Source: Liolophura sinensis (taxonomy: Eukaryota > Mollusca > Polyplacophora > Chitonida > Chitonidae). From it: a DNA stretch of 64,000 nucleotides. Position 1 is the first letter of the stretch. Each line of letters opens with the position of its first letter. The DNA is taken from assembly GCF_032854445.1 (NCBI RefSeq), contig NC_088295.1, positions 23,175,385-23,239,384 on the forward strand, written 5' to 3'. A program made the position numbers and the translations under genes. The notes under the pieces were generated by a model. It worked only from the letters and a program-made list of their open reading frames with translations, did no database searches and was not told the origin of the DNA. Shown one piece after another: positions 48,212 through 60,881 of the stretch.

Positions 48212-49548
48212 ATGGCTTTACTTTCTCTTCCACTAGTTATGCTCATAATAGCCACAGTCATCACCAATACTCTGGCTTACAGTCCGCAAAAATCACCAGG
48301 TAATTCATCGACACTTTTGTTTCAACGTTCGATGCCTATATATTGTACCTTTGCGTGTCTAGAAATACAACTACAACTTTGACAAAGCAATAAATTAACA
48401 CCTTATTAGCTTTGTTGAACTCACAAAGGAAAACTCATTGTTGTTCACACTAAGGAAAACCCATTGTTTCCTCGTGTCTATAATGTTTAGCGCACAGGTG
48501 ATCGTCAGTATTTTTTGGTGTTCTTTTTACAGATTGTCCATCTAAAAATTGGGAATTGGACGCTCTGAATAACCGTTGCCTGTTGGTTGTTAACTTCGTT
48601 ATGACCTATGCCGGAGCCGCCCTGTCTTGTCGGGTCCTTGGTGCTGAGATAGCCGCTATCAGTGCCAAAGATAATCATGATCAGATCTTGGGAATGTTGG
48701 AATTATCTCTGAATAAGAGTGAGACCGTCTCTCTCTGGTCTAAATACCACATCGTGAATAGGAAGGGGAAGTTTCACCTAGCTGACGACAAGGACCGAAT
48801 TATGGAAAGGTCAGCCATCGAAGGCACCCTGGAAAACAACAACACTCGATTGTGTGTCACGACTAGTGTGAAAGACGGTCTCCGACGTCAACGGGTGAAT
48901 TGCTTGGAGATGAACCATTTCCTGTGCGAACATCATCTTCTACCCAGTGAGTAATTGCTTCAAAACATGAGATTTCAGTTTCATAAGCTATAGGTTACAC
49001 TGAAATACAGTCGAGTCGAGATATGATTATAAAAGATAATAGCTACAATTCTCCTCGATTTATTATATTTATAGATATTCATGACATTCGTTCCATAACT
49101 GAAAACACAGTGTGTACATGTGTGTGTGTGTTCTTTACGACATAAACCTTACGATTAAGCATTGTTAAATTCAGCTGAATGTAACGTAATTTAGTATCGT
49201 GACTGTTAAAAGTGACTGTCCCACGTAAGCCGTCAACCCCAAATTACAAATCTCAAATAGTTTCATTGTATTTTCTTCTTTGCAGTGGACAAATCGAAGG
49301 TTTCTAATCGTGACTTAGCAGCATTGGCCATAGTTCTAGCAATATTCCTGGCATTTATGATCGTGGCAATGCTAGAAGTATGCCACAGAATACGTCTGGC
49401 AGAATGCAGAAATTCCGATGGCCTACTCCTTGATAACACCAAGATTATTCCACCTTCAGAAGATGGCAGTATTTCCACGCAAGACGACAAAAGTGAAGTT
49501 ATCTCCGCTTTCGATTTTTTGCCAGAAAAACCTCACGCTGCTTATTGA
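48212..49548 (+). CDS. Single-pass membrane C-type-lectin-like protein
   Basis: Exons are 48212-48299, 48533-48946 and 49286-49548 (phases 1 and 1), giving 254 residues. Residues 1-22 are a signal peptide (MALLSLPLVMLIIATVITNT). Exon 2 is the CTLD: DCPSKNWELDALNNRC (the extra N-terminal disulfide of long-form CTLDs), ALSCRVLGAEIAAIS (helix with the first core Cys and the GA.LA.I motif), RLCVT, and VNCLEMNHFLCEH (final Cys pair). No EPN/QPD or WND motif is present, so calcium-dependent sugar binding is unlikely. Exon 3 adds a membrane span (LAALAIVLAIFLAFMIVAML) and a ~55-residue cytoplasmic tail ending PEKPHAAY. I see no ITAM or ITIM. A cell-surface receptor or adhesion role is inferred; the ligand is unknown. 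Confidence 0.87.
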
Positions 49549-52500
49549 CAGATTTGTCTACATATAGCGCATCTGGTCTAATAGGTCAGAGAATGATATT
49601 CACGTGATAACTTCATGAGATTTGCCTGCTAAACTGAACTTAATGGGGATCAGGGATTTCAATTCCGGAAGGAATTGTTTGTGACTGACGACAAAGCGCT
49701 AAAATATTTATTCATGCCAACTGAAAATTCTATTGTGTCATTTACGAGGTCATATTGGTAGACTTTCAGACTCTGAAATACCATCATTCTTCCTTGCAAT
49801 ATTGTACCCTATTTTTCAAGCTGTTTATTATCATTTTACCATTATATACACCCAATGTGCCAAACGACTCGAAACTTACATAATAAATCGTATTGATTTG
49901 ATAATAATCAACTGCCTTCATCAATTTTTATCGGGGTTGAAGTTGATTTTTGTGTGTCCTTGCTTAAAGGCATTGCTAGCGAGATACATGTAATTAGTGG
50001 TGACTGTGGAGATAACAATGGAGCATGTCACACCCAGTGGCGGTGTTAACAGTTTAGGGCATGACTTTCACCTTCTGGGCTACACCCACCGTAGTCGCTG
50101 AATTCAGTCATCCATGAGGTATTTTTTAACCAGCTATATGATAGTAGCCAGTAGATAAAACCTCTTATCACTATACTGATATCGAGGTTATCGCAAAACC
50201 AGCTTAATTACATTTCGCGAAATGGCAAAATAGTTAAAACTTTTAGAGAATAGCCCAAACAACAGAGTTTCTAGTTACCCTGATTTGTCAGATTGGTGAG
50301 TGTTATATAGAAGCGGTTTAAGTAACACTGTTGTCATTATTTGCGATTTTTACACTTTTTACATTTTACACAATTTTAATACTTAACATCTGAACATATC
50401 ATATGTTGATGTTGATGTGTAGCGCCATTCTGTCTGGATGACTCTCCATCCATTCCCTTTACATTCTAATGCTCTGAAGACTTTCCACGTAGTCGACGGG
50501 TCCATTTATACATATTCATTTTACTATCAGGATCACGTTTTAACATACCTGACCGAAGGCTAAAAACCTGCTCGCCTTACTACGAATAAGGAATTAAGGA
50601 TGTAATTGGATGGATGTAATTGTCGGTCCTTATAGGAATATTTTATGGTAATGATTCTTACATTGAACAGTTCAAATGGGATTCATACGTGTAACGAAAA
50701 AAATGCTTTCACAAATCCATGCATAATTCCTCTTCAGCTTGAATCGAGTATAAAACAAGGTATAAATCTATCCGTACCAATAAAAAGCCAACCATGTTAT
50801 CCACAGCGGTAAAAAAGAATAGTCCGAAGACTGGGCAATAGAACCATGGGCCGCTTTCCTCAATCAACCGTTCACATCTTGACCACTGACCCGTCACTGC
50901 TGTTAAAGACGTCACATACACTGGACAGACCAAGTGACCAGCCCACTGTCATCAAATTTAAATCTTCATGATCTACTAGGTGTTGATTCAATATCAACTG
51001 TTATCTCAAGTTTGTCGACTCGCCAGTTTTTAATCATTAAGATATAACCACAAGATACTGGGGAACACATCGCCATTGTTGCTGAAATAGACTGTCTGGT
51101 CCAGAATAACCAACTTTATCAAAGGGAGAAAATGCACTGTCACCGTGACCGACTATGTACGAATTTAATTATTGATCGGGATGTTAACGCTGCACCCGAG
51201 TGAAAGCGGGATACGAGGAGCGAGAGGGTACATTAAGCTTAATATAAGAACGCAGGTTATATGTTACTATATACCTCAGCAGGATTTGTTTTGCGAAAAC
51301 TTACCCGTACAGGAAAAAAAATGTTGAAGTTTATAGGAACACAAAACCTGCATACTTTCATTGGATGGAAGCGTATCTCGCTTGTTTTAAATATAAATCG
51401 TACCGGTACACAACTTACTAGTAATTGGACATATATTTATTAAATCGACAACTTCAAAATGTATGGGCAGTAACAAGGTTGTGGCCATCTCCTTATGTCC
51501 TCTGTGATAAAGGCCAATAACAAATCTAAGAATAATCATTATGGAAGTCGTTTTCGCTAATTTTGCGACCAAATGGAGTTGTTTTAAGGTAGGTATTTCA
51601 TATTAAATTGAGTTGTCATTTATACATGAAGACAGAAATACAGATTATTTACCTTTTTCTTGAACTGTTCGAGGAATTTATTTTCTTGCTGAAAAACTCG
51701 ACTGAACATCCAAAAAGTAGAACAGCTGTCACTCTTTCATTACCTTGAAAACCTTGAGGCGTCGTAACAGATATTCGTGTCAGGCACAAGGAAGGTGTCA
51801 TGGCCGAAATCAGTATACAAATCATGTAAGACATGCTATCTATTCACAGCTTCACGACAAACAGATGGCAATAGGATCTGGGTGAGAATCAGACAAACAT
51901 TATCTCATTCTTCACTATAAATGAGAGTTTGTGCAATGCCATGTGCTATGCTAGCCTGATTATCAAGTTCTCGTTCACCAGAAACATCTCAGTGGCTCTC
52001 AGACTGTAACCATGGACTATGGTTATAGAACAGCGTTTAGAGTAATTCCAGACCAGTGAAGTTTAACAAATAGCAAGTGACATCACTGCCTTTTTTCTTA
52101 CCTAATTCTGCTGTCATGGAGCTGGGTCGTGTGGTGTGCTACTCTGTATTCATTTCCATGAACAGTTAGAATAAAACCCTAACTGAGGCGTACTTCAGCA
52201 GTTATATGTGTGACCCTTTGTCAATTGTCACACTGCCGTCGCTATTCTGGTTTCTCTCGATGTGGGAAGTTTTGAGCAAAATATCCTTTGTAACAGACGT
52301 TGATATTTTGTTGGGTACTCAGTCATCACTCTGCATGTATGCAGTTATCATTACATTGTCAATGAGGAACTAAGTAAGCCTCCTCCCTGTCGCAGCCATG
52401 TACTCCTTCATTCTTTCCTCTACAGCATGTCACACTTTTTCAGCGTATGTAACACAGTACACAAACACTGCATCATTTGGCCAGCAGCAGAAAACAAAAT

Positions 52501-54235
52501 TTTTTGCTGCAATTTGGATCTCTCCGTTAGAGCGGCACATTTTTACGAAGAAAATAATACCGGTTTACGAAATGTATAGAGATAATTATACAATCAAACT
52601 GAACAACATAATTTTCTGAAACAGTATATTTTATAACACATAATTTGAACATATTTCTTTAGACAAAGGACTTGGTATGTAAGGCGGGGAATCTGCTCCA
52701 GTGCAAGTAACTGTACATCTCAAGAAGCGACACTGACTATACCTGTGATTGACAGGTGCTGACTAATTCGTAAGGCTATTTCTTTTTCCAGTTCTGCTTT
52801 CCTTTTCTTTTCCTGTTATATTGAAAGCATGCATTGAAGTAATGTATAGGTCATAAATTGAAAAATGGTAGCCTGCTCCAGTCACAATGATATATCTTTT
52901 TTTAATTAGACACTCTGGAGCGGGGAAAATCACTGCACAACAAATGTAACTGTCTAAAAAATGTGCGCGCAGTTTACAAGTCAATTAAATACATACAAGC
53001 CTATAAAAATGTTCGGCCTTAGACTTCTGCTACGTATAAGATGTTAATATTAGCTAGAGGACTACATATGCTCTCAACGTGATTTCGCCATATATAGCTA
53101 CCACACATTACGTAATACCATGGCGTAACCATTATCCACTCTAATTCAAGATAACACTTATTTAATGCAAGACAACCTACATCTTTACTCACACAAAAGC
53201 TATGTTTACAAAGGACAAAATCTCACAATGATTCGAACTCCTGATGCAACCAGTTCTCCCATTGACTTCGTTATTTCACTGTACTATGAAGGATGCTTGA
53301 CATACTAAGGCAGAAATACGAATTTTAAACTTGCCAAAGCAGGACAAAACTGATCACATTATAAAGTTTATTTTTTACATATGAAAACAAACGTTAACCA
53401 AAACATAACTTAGGCAGCTCGTAGAAATACACACATGAAAGTTTCAGTAAAGATATCTTTCTGCTAAACCTTGATCTTCATACTGTAAATTAAAGACACA
53501 GAGCTTCATTTGAGTGTATTTTTGGCGAGTTATTACTAAGCAACCATATCTTCCGTGGCCACATAACTTTTATCGGTGATTCGATCAAGTTTTATACTTC
53601 TGAGATTTTCAAATTTGCACTTTCTTATCGTACCTCTCTCGGGCCGATTCTCCGCCTTACCGTACGAGGTCCTTTATCTACAAGGTATAACAATAATGCT
53701 TAACAGGAATATTTAAGAAAGTGACAATGAGTTGAGAAACATGTTATCTGTTTTTACCATCTATAGCAGGAGAGTTGAAACTGTACATAAAATATATAGA
53801 GTGAGATGGCATTCCACTGGGATACGGATCAAGAGACAGATGAGAGAACTGCATCACGTGACTCATTGGTCCCGGGGTTGCCCGAGGCCAATCAGAATGG
53901 TGTTCATCAACGGATTAAGGCCTTGTTCATCCCCACATGTACCCAGCCAGTCATCGGAGTGAAGCACCCAAACCGAAGTACCACCATAGCCGTAATTTTT
54001 CACATACTCTACCTGCGTATAAATATCCACAATGAATGTATTAGTTTACTCGCTTTATTGTTGAGAAATATAGCAAAAGTCTTCTTCAACTTTTGAAACA
54101 TGTCTATTAAAATTCTTTCCATCAATTAAGGAACAGTATCAGTAATACCTGCGTTGAAAGATATTTGATTACAAATTTATAACAAAGGCCACCTTCTTTC
54201 TTGTTACCAGTACTAACATAGCGTCAACGAGTTAC
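49549..54235. other. 4.7 kb with no recognised gene
   Basis: An AATAAA at 49882-49887 probably ends the lectin transcript. The remaining sequence is AT-rich, and I found no exon matching the expected end of the chitinase barrel (GGAMVWALD-like) on the minus strand. A 53806-54096 frame has a protein-like beginning (MAFHWDTDQETDERTASR), but no family or splice support. Confidence 0.5.
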
Positions 54236-57200
54236 CTTCAGACTGATACTCTGGGGGTCATCATAACCCACCCAGAGGTTGTCCTTGACCAAGTAGGGCA
54301 CTTCCTGCTCGCTGTCCCAATACCGTTCAGCATTATCAGCCAATAGTTCACATACCTGATGTAAATTAAAGAATATGTATACATGTACATTCTGCTTCTC
54401 ACCCAAAGGGTCAGGGAATCGACGAAATGTGTGTTTCAGCCAGTATATACCCAGGTAGTATCATAATAGGCCCTGTCCAAGCACTACAGACAAGGTTAAT
54501 ATGAGTGGCCAAATTAACATTTAATCGAAAATTATCGATATCGATAAATGAATTATCGAATAAATTATAGATATCGCTAATTTATTCATCGATATTGATA
54601 AATAGCCATATTTATCGATAACAATAAATGAATTAGCGATATCGTTAATTTATTTATCGATATCGATAATTCATTTATATGGCTATTTATCGATATCGAT
54701 AAATCAGGGACATTAGTCGCATGATGATAATAGCTCCCTTCTAAAACCTCGTGGGATTTTGGCGTTGTTTGAATATGTTTAAATGGCGGGTGTTTCGGAT
54801 GTGGACGATGTTTTGCGTGTCCTAAACAACAGAATAACTCAAGTTGAAAGAACACTACAACAAAATATTGGTAATTTGGATAACTTTAGCAACAGATTGT
54901 CCCAGGGTTTGGAAACCTTGACACGAATAAACTCAGAGTTGTCAACAGACACTGTGAATTCACTGAACAGGGCACTCCATAATCTTCAAGGCGAGGTACA
55001 GGCCTGTATACATTTACGATCTGCACCATTATTATCAAATGTATGCATTACAGAAACGGTCGGTATGGAGAATGACTTACCTACAGAAGTAGGTAGAAGT
55101 AATACTAGCACAGGTAAGCCAGTCAGCACCATTGCGCCATTATACACATTTCTAAACAAAACTTAACTTTACAGGTAAAGTACGTGTAGTCCTTCAGCTA
55201 ATATAGTGTAAATTATCAGTTTCTGGTTTACCAAACAATAGAGAAATAAACTAGAAGTGTGTTTTAGTAGTAGAAAAGAAATTCCTGTTCGTGTAAATGT
55301 GAAATAATCCGTTGGCCGCTAATGTATATGTGAAATATTCTTGAGCAAATAAATAAATAAATAAATAATTTTTATCTTGTTATTGGAGTTTGCTGATGGA
55401 GCTTTATGGCGAAAACGGTTGATCACACAAAGGTATTTTAAATGTAATATATCAATATCAGTTGAATCATAAATGAGCCTCTGCTTTATCTAGCGTAACA
55501 ACGTAGGGGGAGCAGTCATTTCCGTTGAAACTAAACCGGAAACATTGTTTATCGATATAGCTAATTCATTTATCGATATCGCTAATTCATTACCGATATC
55601 GATAAAATAATCGATATCGATGATTCATTTATCGATATCAGTAATTCTTTTATCGATATCAATAAATGAATTAGTGATATCGATAATTCTCGATTAAATG
55701 TTAATTTGGCCCCCCATAGGTTTACGGGTAAAAGAGTTTCCAGGCCCACTAATTATGTCAGTCTTGCCTTAAACCAGCATTTGGGAGCTCTTTCTTGTTA
55801 CGGAAGCGACATTAAAACGGTGCAAATTAGTTCGTGGGAACAAAAAAGTAGAATCTATGAGAGCAGGATTTCATCATATACATTTTGTTAGCAATCTTAT
55901 ATGAATAAAGGGAAAATTCTTCTTCTTGATTTGTTAGGTCTTAATCGAGGCTTCAAAAGACTTCAGAGAATCAACGAAAGGGTGGTTAAATTTTGCGGCT
56001 TATTCTGGTGAGCAACTTGACACAGTTTCGGCTCTCACAAGGGGAGATTACCTTGTAGTACTCGATGATAGCGGGATCCCAACTGCCGTACACAGGCGCT
56101 CCCATTCCAAACTCTCCGGGATCAGTCAAGTTAAACGTCCTCCCATACAACGCTATGCCGATGTTGGTTTTCTCTGGAATCGCACCGTTCTCTACCCAGT
56201 AGGTGGCCGACGAATGCTGTACAGTATAAACCGTGTCATGTTTAGCAGAACGAAACGAGAATGAATAGCCATTGTTCATTGATTGATTTGTTGTTTAATG
56301 TATACCCAAGAACTTTTAATTGCTGGTCAGTTTTATGAAACATGTATGCATGTGTGTGTACATATCCAGAGTTCAGCAGACCCTGCCATAGCTAAGACAG
56401 ACATTCTAACAAGATTCGAGATTTCATATAATTATTTTCATTAAGAAAGTGTGCTTTCCCTACCAGGTTTAATGACCTTTGTGAGCCTATCTCATTGACT
56501 CGGGGGTAGAGCGGACTGTTATGACCTGTTCTCTCCTCCCAGCCACCATGAAAGTCGTACGTCATCAGGGTAACAAAGTCAAAGATCCTGAGAGAGAGAA
56601 AATGCGTGTCAGTGGTAGGACTATGTATGCAGTTATAACAACAGATGGTATTTCTCTGGGCAACCACAGGCGAACAGGTAAGCCCATTCATGTGAGCTAA
56701 GTGCAGAGTTACGTGCAGACTCAATATTGCACATTTTGTTTCAACACAAAATGCATGCACAGGTGGTTAAGATTCACTTTATTAAAACCACTGAATAAAC
56801 GTATTTTGCTTTTGTTTTTATATTTCATAATGTAACGTATACCCTTGATAACCACTGCCCGGATGTAAGGTGTATATTGTATTTGGCCAATACGGGAATG
56901 TGTGACCTTTGCACGCCCCGAAGCTTTGTTAATATACATGACAAAGGTCAGGTTAGTTCTTTCTATTGTAAGTCTCTATTCAGCTTAAGTTGTGTCCGTT
57001 TCCCGGTTGTTATGACAAACGCGTTGTTAATAAGTGACCAGATGCTGAATATGGTTCTTTAAACTCACCTGTACATTGTCTCTATATCGTAAGCGTCTCT
57101 GGCAATAATAGGGGGAGCTCCAACGGCGCATGTCAATAAGAGTCGAGGCAACCCTGTGTCTGACGACTCCTGTTCAAAGGCTTCGCGCAATTCCTGAAAA

Positions 57201-59616
57201 AAAGTTAGATAGAATTCAGTTTAAAAGACATTTTAAAATATAAAGATAGATGCAAGGGTCTCGAATGTCCCAAAAGCCATCCACAATACAGCCGTAATGA
57301 ATGTTCAGTGGAAGAAAAAAAACTATTACAAATACCGCAGCATATATTAAATGTCGCGTTATATTTTACAAAACACTCAAGTTTTGCTTATTTTACTGTT
57401 TAAAGTGATTGAAGGTACACTCACAAGAGGCCGTATACTTAATTCACCGAATATTTGAGATAAGATATCAATTATTACATAGGCGTCCCTGCCATCAGTT
57501 AGCTTAGTTAACATATTTTTGTGTTTTATATAGAAAATACGAAAACAGGAACTGTGTGTACAATCTTAGTTTGGGAATAAAGTAAGTAAACGTAGTAGTC
57601 GCAACAAACATTAGTACTCCAATCATCATCCATGACAGATATTCCATCAATAATCGCAGACTAATTTCCAACACAACGTTCAACACACGTACCAAAGGCG
57701 TAATAAAGTACATAGAGAATTTAGAACCCAATCGGCTCAACAAAACAAATGGTTTTCAATGATACAGGAGAGACGCAATGTATGTTCTAGGCGCCAACTC
57801 ACATCAGCCAACACAACAAATCGTTGTCTGTCTTCGGGTGGACTACCTCGATGAGCCGGGTATTCCCAATCAATGTCCAAACCTTCAAAACCATACGCAC
57901 GCAAAAAGTCAATGACGTCACTAATAAAGCCCGCCCTTGTGTCCACGGTTGCCGCCATAGCGCTAAACTCTTCTGATCCAGCGCTGAAACCACCAATTGA
58001 CAACAGAACTGTGACGTCAGAGATGTATTTGTAGTCAGTGACACGTTCATATCTGCAAGAGACGAGAACATCAGTGAAAATCATTGGAGCGTTAAACTTC
58101 CTAGCAGAAATTGTCATGGTTACGTACATCATGCACGGATATCAGGTGAGTCGACAAGCTACAGCCTAGCGCAAATTCTTGGTCATCACTGAAATTGAAA
58201 ACTTTTGATGTATGAAGAATGTTTCAAATTGTAAACAGATACACAGTTCTGGCAACAATAACATAAGTTATATCTAAACTGATCCAGCGCTTTAATGACA
58301 TGCAGTTGTGTTGATTTGTGTATCGGAGTGAGAGTGATCTACCCATTACAAACGTTCTAAATAGTAGAGTTTAATAGTTTCAACACAGTTTCAGGAGGAT
58401 TTCAGTTGTACGAGAACTAGATTTTGATTCATCTTGGCCAATCAGGATGTTCGAAGTACTTTGTCTCTGATTATAGTTAACTCCGAATGTCACGCTAAAC
58501 GTTTTCAGAGCCTTATCCATATTACGCACTACATGACAGATGCAATCTTGTTTAAGAGCGTTGATAAGGATTACAAGTTTCTCAGCTTTACTTTCTCTGA
58601 AGAGGCTTGCCAAGAGCAAGTACGTTGCAACAGAGTGCAGCATTGTATTGGAACAAGAATGAAGGCATACATGCAAAAAACACCATGCTTGGCCGGCATT
58701 GCCTAGAGGTGTGGCACACCTATTTACATCCATGACCCACAATAAACGGCAAGTTCCCTTATTTGTATGTGATTTACGGCAAATGTAAAAAGTAATTTTT
58801 GGTAGATTTAAAAATTTGAATCCATCATCTGTTGACTTTGCTTTGAGTTCCAATAATTTTCCATTCTTCATTAAGATAAGATTAATAGACTTTGTATCCA
58901 CATGTTCGTTCAAAATTATTCCTCCACATTACTAACCTATTTTGAAAATCGGTATACATAGGTATATATTTTACAGGCAATGAAACAGCCAAAATGAGGC
59001 ACTCAAAATCTAACTTGAAACCTGAGGTGTACGTGTAATTATAATGAATCACGCTTAATCACTGTTCAGCTGAAAAACAAACAAAGCAATGTCATCGAAC
59101 ATGTTTGATTTGAGATCAATAGCGTCTCTGTTTCATAACCTATATGTAGGCCTATCATTGGCCTTCGCTTTTGACAACAAAGGAAGTCATTCTTAGTCGA
59201 TATAGTATTTCACAAACCGTTGTATCGTCGCCATTAAACGTCCACAATTCTGTATTGTTAATCTTATGAAGGTTTTGTGAGTAGACCAGTGCGTGAACTG
59301 TTATTTAGATGTACGTTCAGGATTATAAATGCCAGCACAATGTAACATCCGGTGAATCCATGAAACCTATTTAGGTAAGTTCTATCTCGAAGAGTTGTTT
59401 AGTGATGCCGTTTAAATACATACTGAATTTGACTATAGAAGAGCATTTTAGAGCAAAAAAAGGTCATAAAATATTACTATTAATTCTGAAACTATGACAC
59501 ATTTCCCCAGTGAATTATCAGCCTACATATGAAACAAACTTTAAAACATGTTTTCAAGATGAGCGTATCTCTCAGAATCCGACGGTCAGTCATTTAGTCT
59601 GAATTTGATATCTAAT

Positions 59617-59699
<83 letters not shown>

Positions 59700-60881
59700 A
59701 GCTGACACAATGATAATGCTGTGAACACTTACAGTCCTGTGGACCAAGACGTAGACTCATCATTAAACTGAGTAGACCGAACCGTTCCGTTAATGACATC
59801 GGCGAAGGCAAACATAATATGAGTACAGAGGCTGGGGTCTATATCCTCCGGAAAGAAAGAGTAGGGAAAGTCATTATGCTGCGCCCAATTAGCGAAGTAA
59901 CACACCCTACGATATTCCGTCTGGCCTGGAAAAAAGAAAGAATTTGATTTGGAGTAAATCTAAATGTCCAATCAGACATTCGTATACCATCCATAATCCA
60001 CGATAGGACGTACCAAGTCAATAGCCAAAAAACAAAACAACCTAAAACACTAGATTCCAAAGTAAGGTGTAAGCATGACAACCATCTCATTTAGTCCATG
60101 AAAACTTTCCTGGTCGAACACAAACATAGGTATCACAGTTATGCTTTAATTGCAACTTTAGGAAAGCACCGTGGATGTCTATATAGTCCCTAGACAAGAT
60201 GGACAGCGGAATATATTTATTTATTTATTTATTTATTTATTTGAATGGAGTTATACGCTGTACTCAAGAATATTTGGAAGGTTGAAGTACATACACCTTC
60301 GTGTGTAACAAGTGTGAAGCAGATTGCCAGAGATTCGGAAAACATACATGCACAATTCACTGTCCTCACCATAATACTAACAGTCACACTTTATCTCAGC
60401 AATCCCGTGACAATTGAATTGGTTTCATTATTTTGGCATTAGTTTTTGCTTTCTGCAAGAAAAAAAGTTATAAGACCTAAGGTCGAGTGATCATTTCCAA
60501 TCTATCACATTTTCGTCGCTGTGTGGTGTTTTGATTTGTATCGCTACAGGTATTCGTATGCCAGTAGTCAGTTAACCAAAATGGACCTTCCAGATCAATA
60601 ATTGTTTAACCAATTTCCAAAGCAACGATTAACAAAAACATCTGAGAATACAGAATTAATAAGATACTATGACACAGTTTTGCAAAGGTAAGCAGAAAAA
60701 TTTCAAAATAAGAATACCTCTCTTCTCAATTTGCCCTGCAAGTGGGTGATTCACTATAAGACTGACGACATTTTCATAAATACTGATATCGTTACTGTAC
60801 GGACGATAAGACAGATTTACCTTCAACTGTTAACATTCCAGTGGCCAATACGATGAGTAATTTGGCATATAGTAACTCCAT
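54236..60881 (-). CDS. GH18 chitinase, C-terminal end not found (partial)
   Basis: Exons in transcript order are 60821-60881, 59733-59925, 57803-58052, 57069-57193, 56464-56587, 56052-56216 and 54236-54355. Phases match throughout and give 346 residues so far. MELLYAKLLIVLATGMLTVE is a signal peptide. YRRVCYFANWAQ and DIDPSLCTHIMFAFADV open the TIM barrel; SIGGFSAGSEEF is the SxGG motif. FEGLDIDWEYP carries the catalytic acid (Glu148) and both inner Asp residues (144, 146), but Glu replaces the first Asp of DxxDxDxE. MTYDFHGGWE is the MxYDxxG motif, and IALYGRTF and LWVGYDD follow. GH18 chitinases hydrolyse beta-1,4-GlcNAc polymers and are secreted. The last barrel strand (usually AMVWALDLDDF) and any chitin-binding domain are missing. 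The gene may be truncated or may continue through a long intron. Confidence 0.9.
54507..55711. mobile_element. 1.2 kb element with long ATCGAT-rich inverted repeats
   Basis: The left end GGCCAAATTAACATTTAATC (54507) is matched by its reverse complement ending at 55711. Both ends continue for 150-200 bp of imperfect ATTTATCGATATCGATAAAT repeats, which are themselves palindromic. I could not define a target-site duplication. Inside is a frame with a strong donor (54783-55113). The element lies in the last recognised chitinase intron. It is probably a DNA transposon derivative or large MITE; the superfamily is unassigned. Confidence 0.75.
54783..55113 (+). CDS. Candidate first exon of a transposon protein
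   Basis: The ATG at 54783 opens MAGVSDVDDVLRVLNNRITQ, then helical, heptad-like sequence (VERTLQQNIGNLDNFSNRL, SLNRALHNLQGEV). The segment ends at CACAG|GTAAGC, a strong donor. It lies wholly between the inverted repeats, so it is probably the N-terminal coding exon of the parent element's protein, with the remainder deleted. I do not recognise the family. It may be inactive. Confidence 0.4.
59620..59697. repeat. (AT)39 microsatellite next to chitinase exon 2
   Basis: An uninterrupted AT dinucleotide run lies 35 bp into the intron after chitinase exon 2. Its self-complementarity allows hairpins, and length variation between individuals is expected. The Ile-Tyr repeat frame on the minus strand is an artefact of it. 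Confidence 0.97.
60213..60290 (+). mobile_element. SINE 5' fragment ((TTTA)n, ACTCAAGAATATTT)
   Basis: A (TTTA)n run at about 60213-60242 is followed by TTATACGCTGTACTCAAGAA. This matches the start of the 26358 element (TTTTACGCGTACTCAAGAAT), after which similarity ends. It is a truncated copy in chitinase intron 1. Confidence 0.65.

Noticed and set aside
53229-53260. tRNA-like T-arm (GATTCGAACTCC)
   Set aside because: No matching acceptor stem, D arm or anticodon arm could be formed around it.
53806-54096. Frame beginning MAFHWDTDQETDERTASR
   Set aside because: Its early composition looks protein-like, but there is no recognised family, no clear donor or acceptor, and its second half is hydrophobic noise.
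59590-59811. Minus-strand frame with an Ile-Tyr repeat
   Set aside because: It is the (AT)39 microsatellite read as codons, fused to an out-of-frame part of the chitinase exon 2.
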